Of a DNA stretch of 64,000 nucleotides, positions 15,620-25,116 are shown piece after piece. Origin of the DNA: Flavobacterium sp. H122 (GTDB lineage: Bacteria; Bacteroidota; Bacteroidia; Flavobacteriales; Flavobacteriaceae); contig NZ_SJZD01000004.1 in NCBI RefSeq assembly GCF_004959765.1, positions 169,064 to 233,063 of the forward strand, written 5' to 3'. Both the position numbers and the translations under genes were made by a program. Below the pieces are notes generated by a model. It ran no database searches. It worked only from the letters and a program-made list of their open reading frames with translations, and was not told where the DNA came from. Positions within the stretch are counted from its first letter, which is position 1. The number at the start of each line of letters is the position of its first letter.

Positions 15620-16201
15620 ATGAGCACTCAAGCAGATAGATTTTTTGAAGGATCCAAAAAATGGAATGAAGAATATAATTTATTGAGAGAAATTATTCTA
15701 GAAAGCACATTATTAGAGGAAGACTATAAATGGATGCACCCTTGTTATACTTATCAGGAAAAAAATGTTGTCCTCATTCACGGATTTAAAGAATATTGTG
15801 CGTTGTTGTTCCACAAAGGAGCGTTATTAAAAGACTCAAATCAAATTTTGATACAGCAAACAGAAAATGTGCAATCAGGCAGGCAACTACGATTTACTAA
15901 TGCCGAACAAATCATTGCTCAAAGAACAATCATTGAAGAATACCTGCAGGAAGCTATCAAATTAGAAAAAGACGGAAAAAAAGTTGTTTTGAAATCAGTT
16001 TCAGACTATCCAGTTCCCGAAGAGTTTCAAAAAGCTTTAGAAGAAGATCAGGAACTCAACAAAGCGTTTTATTCTCTGACACCTGGAAGACAAAAAGGGT
16101 ATTTATTCTATTTCAATCAAGCCAAACAATCCAAAACCAGAGAGACCAGAATTGAAAAATACTATCAAAATATTCTGGATGGCAAAGGAATAGATGATTA
16201 A
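15620..16201 (+). CDS. YdeI/OmdA-type protein (DUF1801-like domain plus bacteriocin-protection tail)
   Basis: 193 residues, cytoplasmic. The first part (KWMHPCYTYQEKNVVLIHGFKEYCALLFHKGALL) is a DUF1801-like small-molecule-binding fold. The C-terminal part (FYSLTPGRQKGYLFYFNQAKQSKTRETRIEK) is the tail found in YdeI/OmdA proteins, some members of which are linked to bacteriocin or peptide resistance. Last gene of the ArsR operon, 4 nt after DoxX; a terminator follows. A second YdeI-family gene with the same tail occurs at 54402. Confidence 0.85.
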   Translation: MSTQADRFFEGSKKWNEEYNLLREIILESTLLEEDYKWMHPCYTYQEKNVVLIHGFKEYCALLFHKGALLKDSNQILIQQTENVQSGRQLRFTNAEQIIAQRTIIEEYLQEAIKLEKDGKKVVLKSVSDYPVPEEFQKALEEDQELNKAFYSLTPGRQKGYLFYFNQAKQSKTRETRIEKYYQNILDGKGIDD

Positions 16202-16232
16202 AAAAACATATTGAAAAGCTTATATTACATTA

Positions 16233-16268
16233 AAAACGTTGGTTTTTCTGAAGAAAACCAACGTTTTG
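16233..16268 (+). terminator. Terminator of ArsR operon 1
   Basis: AAAACGTTGGTTTT pairs with AAAACCAACGTTTT around a short loop, about 30 nt after the last stop codon. Confidence 0.75.
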
Positions 16269-16363
16269 CAATTTTACTTCATTGTTTATAAACTTTAGGC
16301 TAAATTTATTCAACAAACACAATCTTCAATTAGATTACAACAAGACTAAAAAAGAAACTTAGA

Positions 16364-17077
16364 ATGAAAAAACTATTACAAATTTCAACTATCTTATACG
16401 TAACACTAATTAGTTGTAAACAAGAACCTAAACAGCTTTTAATACATTCTGAAAAGGAAGAATCGAATGAACATAAGAATGAAACTTTACAAATAATTGA
16501 AATCGATTCTTCACAATTTCCAAAATCACTTCAATATGAGGGGTTCGTAAAAAATGCTGTTCGCTGGAAAGATAAATCAGGAGACAATATTGCAATAACA
16601 ACAGAAACAGGAATTCACCGAAACGAAAAATTTAAACACGAATATGATGAAAGCGGTGATGCAGAATTATTTGGCTATCATTTTTTAGTAAAAAATAATC
16701 AAGTAGTCCAAACCTGGAAAGTGTACGATTATATTACTGATTGCCCTGTAGATATAGGTGCTTCATTTGTAAAAAACACATTTAATGTTACTGATCTGGA
16801 CAAAAATGGAATTGCAGAAATTTGGTTGATGTACAAAACTGTATGCCATGGAGATGTTAGTCCTTCCAATATGAAAATCATTATGTATGAAGGAAAACAA
16901 AAATATGCTATGCGAGGAGAAAACAAAGTTCAGATAGGTGTCGATGATAATGGAAAAGAAACATTTGAAGGTGGTAAATATATATTTGATACAGTTTTTG
17001 AAAAAGGTCCAAAAGTTTTCAAAGACTATGCATTAAACTTATGGAACAAAAATGTTTTTGAAAAATGGGGTGATTAA
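16364..17077 (+). CDS. Hypothetical lipoprotein with DLDKNG repeat-like motif
   Basis: 237 residues with a lipobox ending LISC (about Cys18). The middle has VTDLDKNGIAEIWLMYKTVCHGDVSPSNMKIIMYEG, an Asp-rich calcium-loop-like segment followed by a conserved-looking Cys/Asp stretch. It resembles the M949_RS01915 group that databases label surface polysaccharide biosynthesis; I am unsure of that, and the label itself has weak experimental support. It is 16 nt upstream of the DUF6544-like gene, so the two may form an operon. Surface or periplasmic location is likely. Confidence 0.7.
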   Translation: MKKLLQISTILYVTLISCKQEPKQLLIHSEKEESNEHKNETLQIIEIDSSQFPKSLQYEGFVKNAVRWKDKSGDNIAITTETGIHRNEKFKHEYDESGDAELFGYHFLVKNNQVVQTWKVYDYITDCPVDIGASFVKNTFNVTDLDKNGIAEIWLMYKTVCHGDVSPSNMKIIMYEGKQKYAMRGENKVQIGVDDNGKETFEGGKYIFDTVFEKGPKVFKDYALNLWNKNVFEKWGD

Positions 17078-17093
17078 GAAGTAGAAATAAACA

Positions 17094-18197
17094 ATGAAAA
17101 CAGCTTTTATAATAATCGTCTTTCTTCACGGATTAATCCATTTACTAGGATTTATAAAAGCTTTTGAGCTTAAAGAAATAAAGAATTTCACTCTTTCCAT
17201 ATCTAGACCGATGGGTATTGCCTGGCTTATTGCCACAATACTTTTTTTAGCTCACGGCTGTTCCTATTTTGCAAATTTCAAATACAATTGGTTTATTGGA
17301 TTTATAGCTGTAGTAATTTCCCAAATTCTCATCTTGATATTTTGGAAAGATGCCAAATTAGGAACATTGCTCAACATCATTATTTTTTCAGTTTCTTTTG
17401 TTGATTTTGGTTCATATTTGATAAAAAATGAATTTACTGCCAAAGTAAAAAATGATTTCTCAAACAATAATGAGCTTGTAACTGATATTTTAACCGAACC
17501 GGACATTGTACATTTACCTTCCATTATTCAAAAATACCTTCATTATACCAAATCGGTTGGGCAACCAAAAGTTAAGAATTTTAAAGCTGAATTTTTTGGT
17601 CGCATGCGTGGCAAACCCAATGATGAATACATGGAATTACAATCTGTACAATATAATTTTTTTCAAAAACCATCACGCTGCTTTTTTATGGAAGCCCAAA
17701 AAATGAAACTACCGGCAACTGGACTACATTTATATCAAAACGAAAAAGCAACTTTTGAGGTCAAAATTCTGAATTGGCTGAAGATAATTGATGCGAAAGG
17801 CATAAAATTAAATCAAGCTGAAACCGTAACTTTTTTCAACGATATGTGTTGTATTGCACCTGCAACTTTGATTGACAGAAAAATTACTTGGAAAGTTATA
17901 AATGACACAACGGCAAAAGGGATTTATAAAAATGGAAAAATCAAAATTAGTGCCGTTCTCTATTTCAACAAAAAAGGGCAATTGTTAAATTTTATAAGCA
18001 ATGACCGGTTTGAAACCGATGGAAAGCAATACAAAAATTATCCATGGGCAACGCCAGTAGAAGATTACCGAATGATAAACGGTTATTTTTTACCCGGCAA
18101 AGCAAAACTCGTTTATCAAAAACCCGAAGAGGATTTTACATATGGCGAATTGGAATATAAAAGCGTTAAATACAATCTGAAAAATATTGATGATTGA
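17094..18197 (+). CDS. DUF6544-family membrane protein
   Basis: 367 residues. The N-terminal 120 residues hold four predicted membrane helices; the C-terminal part is a soluble domain with PSIIQKYLHYTKSVGQPKVKNFKAEFFGRMRGKP and many aromatic beta strands (about residues 140-367), matching the DUF6544 pattern. The soluble domain resembles LolA/START-like lipid-binding folds in general pattern only. It follows the lipoprotein gene closely. No enzymatic residues are recognised, and the function is unknown. Confidence 0.78.
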   Translation: MKTAFIIIVFLHGLIHLLGFIKAFELKEIKNFTLSISRPMGIAWLIATILFLAHGCSYFANFKYNWFIGFIAVVISQILILIFWKDAKLGTLLNIIIFSVSFVDFGSYLIKNEFTAKVKNDFSNNNELVTDILTEPDIVHLPSIIQKYLHYTKSVGQPKVKNFKAEFFGRMRGKPNDEYMELQSVQYNFFQKPSRCFFMEAQKMKLPATGLHLYQNEKATFEVKILNWLKIIDAKGIKLNQAETVTFFNDMCCIAPATLIDRKITWKVINDTTAKGIYKNGKIKISAVLYFNKKGQLLNFISNDRFETDGKQYKNYPWATPVEDYRMINGYFLPGKAKLVYQKPEEDFTYGELEYKSVKYNLKNIDD

Positions 18198-18251
18198 AAC
18201 CCTAACCATTTTCTAACTCATAAAACTTAAGTTTTTTCTCATTTTTCTAGG

Positions 18252-18259
18252 TATATTTG
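18252..18259 (+). promoter_or_regulatory. -7 element upstream of the 18322 gene
   Basis: TATATTTG, 62 nt before the start codon; no TTG at the usual distance. Confidence 0.45.
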
Positions 18260-18321
18260 TAAGAATCAATATAAAAAATCTCTGTAACACAAGGATAAAA
18301 AGAATATGTAATCTTTAACAA

Positions 18322-19221
18322 ATGAAAAAAACAATTTTAACCCTTTTAAGCTTCTTTTTGTTTCAAATGTCATTTGGGCAAACAAATAACAATGAAAAAT
18401 TTATTGAACTGGCAAAAATTTACAATGACTTCATGTTTCGAAATGAACCAACAAAAAACATTTTGAAGGACTTAAAATTAAATGTTGCTGAAGATTTAAA
18501 AGTTACAAATGATTTCATAACACAAACAATTTCAACTAAAAACAAATTACTTTCTGAACCATTTCTTTCAAGACCTGATAACAATGCTTTAAAGCAAATT
18601 TTTATAATCAGACAGATAAATTTAAATCTTCGAGAAGAAAATCATATTGATAATAATTTATTAATTGACAGTTTAATGACAAAAGAAATATCAGTTTATG
18701 AATTAGTTGACAATTATTATGATATGCTATTTACAGCAGTAGGAAATAAAAACCAGCCATTTGATTTTTCAAATAGTGACTTCAACATTAAAGATTTTAA
18801 TCTGAAGGACGATACAGAAAAAGGAATCTTTTTTCTACGCTGTATGAATCTTTGCGGGGTAACAATTTGGGGCTATATGAACGTTGTGAAGCCTGCCAAT
18901 ACTCAAAAAGCTTTTTATACTATCCAAAAATATCCAAAATTCAACGGAAGTCTTTATTATCAATACACTGACTTCTATTTTAATGATTTTGAAATAAATA
19001 TAATCAGAGACAAGGGATTGCAGAGTTACAAAAGCTATTTTTTAGATAAATACTATGAAACTCTCTTATATCATCTCTTATGCTTAAACAAGGAAAACAG
19101 ATCTGAAAAAGAAAAAAATGATTTGCTATTGGGCTCAATATTAAAAGAAAGAAATCTTTATAAATACACTAAACATAAAGAGCTTTTAGAAGAAATTTTC
19201 AAAGAAAAAAAGAGAGACTAG
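18322..19221 (+). CDS. Hypothetical exported protein
   Basis: 299 residues with a signal peptide (MKKTILTLLSFFLFQMSFGQ) and an otherwise helical, Asn/Lys/Asp-rich body with no recognisable motif. Two nearby cysteines occur in FFLRCMNLCGVTIWGYMNV (about residues 170-190). Single gene behind a good -7 element. I do not recognise the family; it is a real gene judging by its length, signal peptide and start spacing. Confidence 0.75.
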   Translation: MKKTILTLLSFFLFQMSFGQTNNNEKFIELAKIYNDFMFRNEPTKNILKDLKLNVAEDLKVTNDFITQTISTKNKLLSEPFLSRPDNNALKQIFIIRQINLNLREENHIDNNLLIDSLMTKEISVYELVDNYYDMLFTAVGNKNQPFDFSNSDFNIKDFNLKDDTEKGIFFLRCMNLCGVTIWGYMNVVKPANTQKAFYTIQKYPKFNGSLYYQYTDFYFNDFEINIIRDKGLQSYKSYFLDKYYETLLYHLLCLNKENRSEKEKNDLLLGSILKERNLYKYTKHKELLEEIFKEKKRD

Positions 19222-19281
19222 TTTTATGTTTAAACAAAGTAATCACTAATTACATCATAATACTGAAAAAACCTATCAACC

Positions 19282-20142
19282 ATGCAAACCTCTCCCATCA
19301 TAACCATCCAGAAACTATCAGCAATCCATAAAAATCCCGAAATAATCATTTTTGATGTCAGCAATGGTAAGGATGCTAAAACGAATTACGAGGCTGAACA
19401 TCTTGAAGGAGCATTTTTTGTTGACTTAAATACTCAATTGGCGGCCATTAAAAACGATGTTTCCATCGGCGGGCGTCATCCATTGCCGGCAATTGAAGAC
19501 TTTGCTGAAACACTGTCAGAATTAGGAATTACTGAAAATAGCCATGTCATTATTTATGACGATAAGAACGGTTCCAATGCTGCAGCTAGGTTTTGGTGGA
19601 TGCTCAAGGCTGTTGGTCATGACAATGTTCAGGTTTTAAACGGTGGACTCAATGAGGCAAAAAAACATAATTTCCCTTTAAGTTCAAAAAAAGAGGCTTT
19701 TAAAAATATAACCACTCCCTACCCAGTTACCAACTGGAAATTACCGCTTGCTGACATCAATGAAGTTGAAAAGGTTACTCAAAATCCAGACTATTTGGTA
19801 GTAGATGTAAGGGATAAAGACCGTTATGATGGAAAAACAGAACCTATCGATTTAATTGCGGGTCATATTCCCGGTGCGGTCAATATTCCTTTTACAGAAA
19901 ATCTCGATGCAAACGGATTGTTTTTAAGTCCGGAGGTTTTAAGGACAAAATACAAAGATCAACTGAAAGATATTGCTCCTGAAAACATTATATTTCATTG
20001 TGGCTCAGGCGTTACTGCATGTCACAGCTTACTTGCTTTAGCGTATGCCGGTTTTTCAATTCCGAAATTATATGTTGGTTCCTGGAGTGAATGGAGTCGG
20101 AATAATAAAAAAATAGAAACAAATATTAACACAGAAGAATAG
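19282..20142 (+). CDS. 3-Mercaptopyruvate sulfurtransferase (tandem rhodanese)
   Basis: 286 residues with two rhodanese domains (about 5-135 and 155-280). The second carries the active-site loop CGSGVTA with Cys240. This loop is the mercaptopyruvate-sulfurtransferase form rather than the CRKGVTA form of thiosulfate sulfurtransferase. It transfers sulfur from 3-mercaptopyruvate to thiols or cyanide. No signal peptide, so cytoplasmic. It stands alone in its transcription unit. Confidence 0.9.
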   Translation: MQTSPIITIQKLSAIHKNPEIIIFDVSNGKDAKTNYEAEHLEGAFFVDLNTQLAAIKNDVSIGGRHPLPAIEDFAETLSELGITENSHVIIYDDKNGSNAAARFWWMLKAVGHDNVQVLNGGLNEAKKHNFPLSSKKEAFKNITTPYPVTNWKLPLADINEVEKVTQNPDYLVVDVRDKDRYDGKTEPIDLIAGHIPGAVNIPFTENLDANGLFLSPEVLRTKYKDQLKDIAPENIIFHCGSGVTACHSLLALAYAGFSIPKLYVGSWSEWSRNNKKIETNINTEE

Positions 20143-20295
20143 TCTTGTTTTAAATAAAAAAAACAGGTAGGATAACATCATTTGGCATTCTTTGACTGAA
20201 ACTCAAAAATTTTATATTGAAATTTTGAATTCACCTTGTGCGATTTACATTGTTAAATATGTGTGCTTTATTATTCCCTAACGAAGTTTAATCAC

Positions 20296-20303
20296 TATTT
20301 TTG
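20296..20303 (+). promoter_or_regulatory. -7 element of the serine hydrolase gene
   Basis: TATTTTTG, 53 nt before the start codon at 20357. Confidence 0.4.
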
Positions 20304-20356
20304 TTATTAAAATGTGTGATTTTTAACACTCATAATATGCTTATCATTACAAATAA

Positions 20357-21418
20357 ATGGCAAAAAACTTCAAAATCTTATCAGTAATTTCAATTATATT
20401 ATTTTGCTTAAGTTGTAACGGACAAGAGAAAAATAAAGACATTCCGAAGATAAGTGAATACATCTCAGAGGTTCAAAAGCAGTATAAAATTCCGGGTTTG
20501 GCAGTGGCCGTAATAAAAAACGGAGAAATAATTCATAAAATGAATTATGGAACTGCAAATATAGAAAATGCTGTTCCGGTGACTGATAAAACGTTGTTCC
20601 CATTATTTTCAACAACAAAAATTTTTTCGGTTTTGGCAGTTTATCAACTGATAGAACAAAAAAAATTAAAATTGGATGATTCCATTTCTCTCCATATAAA
20701 TGATTTGCCCGGGGGCTGGAAAAATATAAAAATCGAAAACCTATTGACACATTCTTCCGGTCTTCCGGATATTGTGGCATACGAAACTGAAAATCAGGAA
20801 GAAATTGCCAAAAACAAAGTTTATAACGATCCAATAAAATTCATTCCTGGAAATCAGTTTGATTATAATCAAACCAATTTTTGGCTTTTGAAACGTATTG
20901 TAGAAAAAACAGTTGGCAAAACCTTTCCCAGTTATATAATAGAAACTCAATTTCCATTAGCAAAAAACGATGTATTATTTGAAGGAAGCAGTTTAAAAGT
21001 AGTAAAGAATTTAAGTTATGGTTATGTAAACACTGAAAATTCAGTTCTAAAACGCAATTGGAATTTTCCTCAATATATGTACGGAGCATCGGCATTAAAC
21101 CTTACACTGGACAATTTTATTGAATGGAATAAAAAGTTTGATGAAGGCTCTTTTATAACAGAAACCACAAAGAAACAATTACTGAAACCATTTGATTATA
21201 AAGTACAAAGAAATTTTTCCTACGGATTGGATTTGATCAAAATAAACGGGAAATTGTCCTACGGATTTTCGGGAGGTGTTGCAACAGCATTTAGAAAATT
21301 TCCTGAGACTGGCCTGACGGTTATTTTACTTGCCAACGGGATGTTTATACCAAATGAGAAATTGGGTGGAATAAATGAAGTGGTGAACACAATAGAAAAA
21401 TTAAGCGAAACAAATTAA
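20357..21418 (+). CDS. Serine hydrolase of the beta-lactamase/class C-like (S12) family, lipoprotein
   Basis: 353 residues with a lipobox ending LSC (Cys20). The SxxK nucleophile motif is STTK (Ser85-Lys88) and the second motif is Y-N-Q at 170-172 (YNQTNFW), replacing the usual YxN. The third motif region is YGFSGGVATAFRKFPETG. Members include esterases, D-peptidases and LACTB-like proteins, so it is not safely a beta-lactamase. Membrane-anchored in the periplasm. The gene is followed by an exported alpha/beta hydrolase. Confidence 0.85.
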   Translation: MAKNFKILSVISIILFCLSCNGQEKNKDIPKISEYISEVQKQYKIPGLAVAVIKNGEIIHKMNYGTANIENAVPVTDKTLFPLFSTTKIFSVLAVYQLIEQKKLKLDDSISLHINDLPGGWKNIKIENLLTHSSGLPDIVAYETENQEEIAKNKVYNDPIKFIPGNQFDYNQTNFWLLKRIVEKTVGKTFPSYIIETQFPLAKNDVLFEGSSLKVVKNLSYGYVNTENSVLKRNWNFPQYMYGASALNLTLDNFIEWNKKFDEGSFITETTKKQLLKPFDYKVQRNFSYGLDLIKINGKLSYGFSGGVATAFRKFPETGLTVILLANGMFIPNEKLGGINEVVNTIEKLSETN

Positions 21419-21513
21419 TTCAACAAACTAAAACCAAACAAAAAAACTCTGAAAATCCATTAAAAAAATGGAAACCTTGGCAACTATCAGCCACTACATT
21501 GCAAATACAAAAA

Positions 21514-22434
21514 ATGAAACAAATACTACTACCACTAATTTTAGTTTTCTTTTATCAGATAACTTTAGGACAGCATCTCTATTCAAAAGATTATGGAAAC
21601 AAAAACAACCCTTCTATCGTTTTTATTCATGGAGGTCCAAGTGGAAACTCGAACTTATTTGAAGGGACAACTGCTCAAAAATTAGCTGATACTGGTTTTT
21701 ACGTCATTGTGTATGACAGACGTGGAGAAGGACGCTCAACAGATGAAAATGCAGCAATGACATTTGAAGAAAGTTTCAAAGATCTACTACATATATATAA
21801 AACTTACAACATTGAAAAAGCTGTAGTTTTAGGACATAGTTTCGGTGGTATTGTAGCATCATTATTTACAAATAAGTATCCTGAAAAAGTAAGTACATTA
21901 GTATTAGCCGGGGCATTATTTTCCCAGCAGGAAACTTATAATCATATTTTAAAACAGGCAAAAAAGAAGTTCAGAAATGACACAGTTAAAACAAGTCAAA
22001 TTTTAAACATTGAAACTTTAGAAAAAAACACTGCGGAATACAGAAAACGATGCTATGAAACTGCAGATGAACTCAATTATTTCAAAATGCCTTATCCTAC
22101 CAGTAAAAGTGAAGTATTAAGGCAGGAATATCAAAAGAGTGAATTTTACAAAACTAGCTTTCGCAATTACCAATCCCCTTTAAAATTCTATAAAAACGAA
22201 AATCATAACAACTTAAATATAAAGCCTCAATTATATGAAATTAAAAAGAAAGGCATTGCTATTTTTGCCGTATATGGTAAAGATGACAATATTTTTTCTA
22301 AAAAGCAATTAGCCGATTTACAAAAGATTACAGGCAGGAAAAATTTTTATACCATTGACAATTGTTCACATTATTTGTTTGTAGACCAACAAGCGGAATT
22401 TCTGTCATTCATTGAAAATAAATTGAAGAAATAA
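21514..22434 (+). CDS. Exported alpha/beta hydrolase
   Basis: The ATG at 21514 gives 306 residues with a signal peptide (MKQILLPLILVFFYQITLGQ). The fold is shown by HGGPSGNSN, YDRRGEGRS, the nucleophile elbow GHSFGG and the terminal catalytic His in NCSHYLF. The substrate is unknown; HGGPSG-type oxyanion loops are found in proline iminopeptidase-like members. It follows the S12 hydrolase by about 95 nt. Confidence 0.87.
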   Translation: MKQILLPLILVFFYQITLGQHLYSKDYGNKNNPSIVFIHGGPSGNSNLFEGTTAQKLADTGFYVIVYDRRGEGRSTDENAAMTFEESFKDLLHIYKTYNIEKAVVLGHSFGGIVASLFTNKYPEKVSTLVLAGALFSQQETYNHILKQAKKKFRNDTVKTSQILNIETLEKNTAEYRKRCYETADELNYFKMPYPTSKSEVLRQEYQKSEFYKTSFRNYQSPLKFYKNENHNNLNIKPQLYEIKKKGIAIFAVYGKDDNIFSKKQLADLQKITGRKNFYTIDNCSHYLFVDQQAEFLSFIENKLKK

Positions 22435-22570
22435 AATTATTTCAGCAAATACTGAACACAAATAACTATTTGATTTCCAACTGTACAATTCACTCTCTCT
22501 AAGAATAAAAAATAATCTAAAAACAGACAAAAGGACTGTTGACACATAAGTTGTAATAAAAGTCACAAAG

Positions 22571-22601
22571 GTCCTTTCAAAATTAACGAAAGGACTTTTT
22601 T
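22571..22601. terminator. Shared terminator between convergent genes
   Basis: GTCCTTTC pairs with GAAAGGAC across a 9-nt loop and is followed by a T-run on the plus strand, just before the stop of the minus-strand gene at 22603. Confidence 0.7.
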
Positions 22602-22602
22602 A

Positions 22603-22890
22603 TTAACCCAACTGACTTCTTTGAATCATATTTGAAACGAAACCCGTAATAATATTTGAAGAGGCAAAACTGAACAGTCCTGAGGCTATCATCTCTTGCC
22701 CTGCAAATAATGACTCTTCTCCTACTGCGTTGTTAAATGCCAGACCTCCCACTGTTCCAACAATTGCTCCAATTATTGATAAAACCACAAAAAGCCTCCA
22801 CGGTATCGGGTTTGGCTCTTGAAAGTCATTCCTCCAGCCTGGGTATTTTGTTCCGCACCAACCTGCCGCTCCAAAAAATAATGTTTCCAT
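22603..22890 (-). CDS. Small hypothetical membrane protein
   Basis: 95 residues. An N-terminal Trp/Cys/Gly-rich segment (METLFFGAAGWCGTKYPGW) is followed by a predicted membrane helix (WRLFVVLSIIGAIVGTVGGLAF) and a second weakly hydrophobic stretch. It is the only minus-strand gene in the 10-27 kb segment. Family not recognised. Glycine-rich helices of this kind occur in small pore or holin-like proteins, but nothing decisive is present. Confidence 0.65.
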   Translation of the reverse strand: METLFFGAAGWCGTKYPGWRNDFQEPNPIPWRLFVVLSIIGAIVGTVGGLAFNNAVGEESLFAGQEMIASGLFSFASSNIITGFVSNMIQRSQLG

Positions 22891-23064
22891 ACAATTTTTT
22901 TTAGTTTATATCTGTTCTTTGATTTTAAGCTTGCGCTATCAATTAAAATCAAATTTAAACATGCTCCATCAAAATTTATGAGGAATTTTCCTGTTTTGAA
23001 CAGAAGAAAAACACCCTATATAAACATTGTGTATCTTGCAGTAAAATTTTAAAACTAATATTGA

Positions 23065-23451
23065 ATGAAACAAAAACTTTTACTGCTTGATAGTCTAGGA
23101 GCCTTAAGTTCCGTTTTATTTTTAGTGGCAATTGGTCAATATGAACAGTTTTTTGGAATTAATAAAGAAATAATTCAATTACTCGTCCCTATACCTATCC
23201 TTTTTTCAGTTTATTCATTCCTAAGTTATTATTTTTCCAATACTAAATGGCCTTTGTTTTTAAAAATTATTGCAGTTGCCAACATACTCTATTGTTTAGT
23301 AACACTCTGTATCTTATTCATCTTTTTTAAGCAATTAAGTTTATTGGGTATAAGTTATTTCAGTATTGAAATAGCTGTTATTTTTACATTGGCTCTTTAT
23401 GAACTGAAAATAGCTCAAATTCATACAACACAAACCAGAAGACAGTCGTAG
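23065..23451 (+). CDS. Small four-helix membrane protein, hypothetical
   Basis: 128 residues almost entirely hydrophobic, with four predicted membrane helices and a charged C-terminus (AQIHTTQTRRQS). Found commonly in Flavobacteria by pattern only; no family or catalytic residue recognised. It precedes the DUF2200 gene by 45 nt on the same strand. Confidence 0.68.
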   Translation: MKQKLLLLDSLGALSSVLFLVAIGQYEQFFGINKEIIQLLVPIPILFSVYSFLSYYFSNTKWPLFLKIIAVANILYCLVTLCILFIFFKQLSLLGISYFSIEIAVIFTLALYELKIAQIHTTQTRRQS

Positions 23452-23496
23452 TAATTTTGTAAAAAATATTTATTTTTGATATAAACGGAAATTAAA

Positions 23497-23847
23497 ATGC
23501 AAAACGAACGTATTTTCAAGATGTCTTTTTCAAGTGTGTATCCGCATTACATCGCAAAGGCGGAGAAAAAAAACCGAACTAAAGAAGAAGTTGATACTAT
23601 TATTTCTTGGTTAACAGGTTACAATACAGAAGAATTGAAACAAATCATTGATACTAAAGTAAACTTTGAAGATTTTTTTGGTCAGGCACCGCAAATCAAC
23701 CCAAATGTTACTAAAATTACAGGAGTAATCTGCGGCTACCAGGTGGAAGAAATTGAAGATAAATTGATGCAGCAAATTCGTTATTTGGACAAACTCATTG
23801 ACGAACTGGCTAAAGGAAAGGCCATGGAGAAAATTTTAAGAAGTTAA
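23497..23847 (+). CDS. DUF2200 family protein
   Basis: 116 residues, cytoplasmic, matching DUF2200 along its full length ([25 protein letters not shown], then [13 protein letters not shown] helix and [42 protein letters not shown]). The family is widespread and small, without a known activity. It precedes a YciI-family gene by 24 nt, so they probably share a transcript. Confidence 0.85.
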   Translation: MQNERIFKMSFSSVYPHYIAKAEKKNRTKEEVDTIISWLTGYNTEELKQIIDTKVNFEDFFGQAPQINPNVTKITGVICGYQVEEIEDKLMQQIRYLDKLIDELAKGKAMEKILRS

Positions 23848-23871
23848 AACTATCTATAATAAAAAAATATA

Positions 23872-24162
23872 ATGTTCATAGTTTCGCTAACGTATAAGAA
23901 AGATATAAGTCAAGTAGAAAAATTTATTGAGGCTCATATTCAATTTCTTGATACTTATTATTCCGAAAAGAAATTTATTTTTTCAGGTCGGAAAAACCCA
24001 AGGACAGGTGGAATAATTCTTGTCCGTGATAGTAATCGTGAGACATTAGAAGAAATCATCAAACAAGATCCTTTCTATCAAAATCAAATTGCAGATTATG
24101 ACATCACCGAGTTTATTCCCACAAAATTTGATAAAGAATTTACCTGCTTCATAGAGCAATAA
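23872..24162 (+). CDS. YciI family protein
   Basis: 96 residues with the YciI-like ferredoxin fold: FIVSLTYKKDISQVEKFIEAHIQFLDTYY, GGIILVRDSNRETLEEIIKQDPFYQNQIADYDITEF. The His-Asp pair of the family is partly kept (H at 24, D after FIV region altered). Members bind small molecules or act in chlorinated-compound chemistry; the role here is unknown. Cotranscribed with DUF2200; upstream of ArsR operon 2. Confidence 0.85.
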   Translation: MFIVSLTYKKDISQVEKFIEAHIQFLDTYYSEKKFIFSGRKNPRTGGIILVRDSNRETLEEIIKQDPFYQNQIADYDITEFIPTKFDKEFTCFIEQ

Positions 24163-24229
24163 TAACACTGCGCAATAACACCCGAAAAACATTAACAATC
24201 AACACTTTAGATATTTAAATAATTTTATC

Positions 24230-24252
24230 TATATTTGCAACCAAATAGTTGC
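24230..24252 (+). promoter_or_regulatory. -7 element and operator of ArsR operon 2
   Basis: TATATTTG (24230-24237) is overlapped at its last base by the dyad GCAACCAAATAGTTGC (24237-24252; arms GCAAC/GTTGC, centre CAAATA). This geometry is identical to that at 14370-14392. Confidence 0.75.
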
Positions 24253-24255
24253 ATA

Positions 24256-24579
24256 ATGAGACGTGATCCTTTTCAAGCCATAGCCGATCCATCACGAAGA
24301 GCCATCGTATCGCTTTTGATACTGCATGCCATGACACCAAATGCCTTGGCTGAACATTTTAATACAACAAGACAGGCAGTTTCAAAACATATCAAAATAT
24401 TAACCGAATGTGAATTAGTCAAACCAAGACCTGATGGGAGAGAAATTTTTTACGAATTAAATCCGGTAAAACTGAAAGAAATAGCTGATTGGCTTGCTCC
24501 TTTCAAACAACTTTGGGAAGCAAGATTTAATGAATTAGACACTATTTTAGAACAATTAAAAAACAAACAACATGAATAA
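24256..24579 (+). CDS. ArsR-family (SdpR-like) winged-helix repressor, second copy
   Basis: About 107 residues from the ATG at 24256; the open frame extends upstream only through the operator, so a start there is unlikely. [21 protein letters not shown] and [32 protein letters not shown] align closely with the regulator at 14393. No metal ligands. It overlaps the next gene by 8 nt. Likely an autorepressor through the dyad just upstream. Confidence 0.92.
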   Translation: MRRDPFQAIADPSRRAIVSLLILHAMTPNALAEHFNTTRQAVSKHIKILTECELVKPRPDGREIFYELNPVKLKEIADWLAPFKQLWEARFNELDTILEQLKNKQHE

Positions 24580-25057
24580 TTTAGGATTTGAATTTACAGT
24601 AAACAAAGAAAGTCTTACTGTAAACATTACAAGAGAATTTAATGCTGCTTTAGAATTAGTATGGGATGCATGGACAAAACCTGAAATCCTGGATCAATGG
24701 TGGGCGCCAAAGCCATGGGTTTCAAAAACAAAATACATGAATTTTGTAGTGGAAGGCAAAAGATTTTACGCTATGGTTAGTCCGGATGGTCAGGAAAGAT
24801 GGTCAATCCAAAAATATACTTCAATTAGTCCGAGAACCAATTTCAAAATGTTTAATACTTTTGCAGACAAAGATGAAAACCCTGAACTACCAGGTTCAAA
24901 CTGGGATTTGAATTTCAGTGAACAGAACGGGATAACAAAAGTGAGCATCATCATCAAAAATGAATCCCTGACACGTATGGAAAAAATGATTGAAATGGGT
25001 TTCAAACAAGGATTTTCAGCTTGCCTGGATCAACTGGAAGAAATACTATCCAATTAA
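24572..25057 (+). CDS. SRPBCC (AHSA1-type) domain protein, second copy
   Basis: 161 residues with the same helix-grip fold as 14735: [33 protein letters not shown] at the start and a closing helix [17 protein letters not shown]. The WWAPKPW segment places it in the common AHSA1 branch. Translationally coupled to ArsR by an 8-nt overlap. It is followed by a methyltransferase gene 59 nt downstream. Confidence 0.92.
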   Translation: MNNLGFEFTVNKESLTVNITREFNAALELVWDAWTKPEILDQWWAPKPWVSKTKYMNFVVEGKRFYAMVSPDGQERWSIQKYTSISPRTNFKMFNTFADKDENPELPGSNWDLNFSEQNGITKVSIIIKNESLTRMEKMIEMGFKQGFSACLDQLEEILSN

Positions 25058-25116
25058 AATTAATAAAAACCTTTAAAACAACTAAATAAAAACAACACAC
25101 TAAACAGACAACAAAA

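Noticed and set aside
20394..20834. 146-codon open frame antisense to the S12 hydrolase
   Set aside because: Overlaps a well-supported gene in full and has no ribosome-binding or domain signal.
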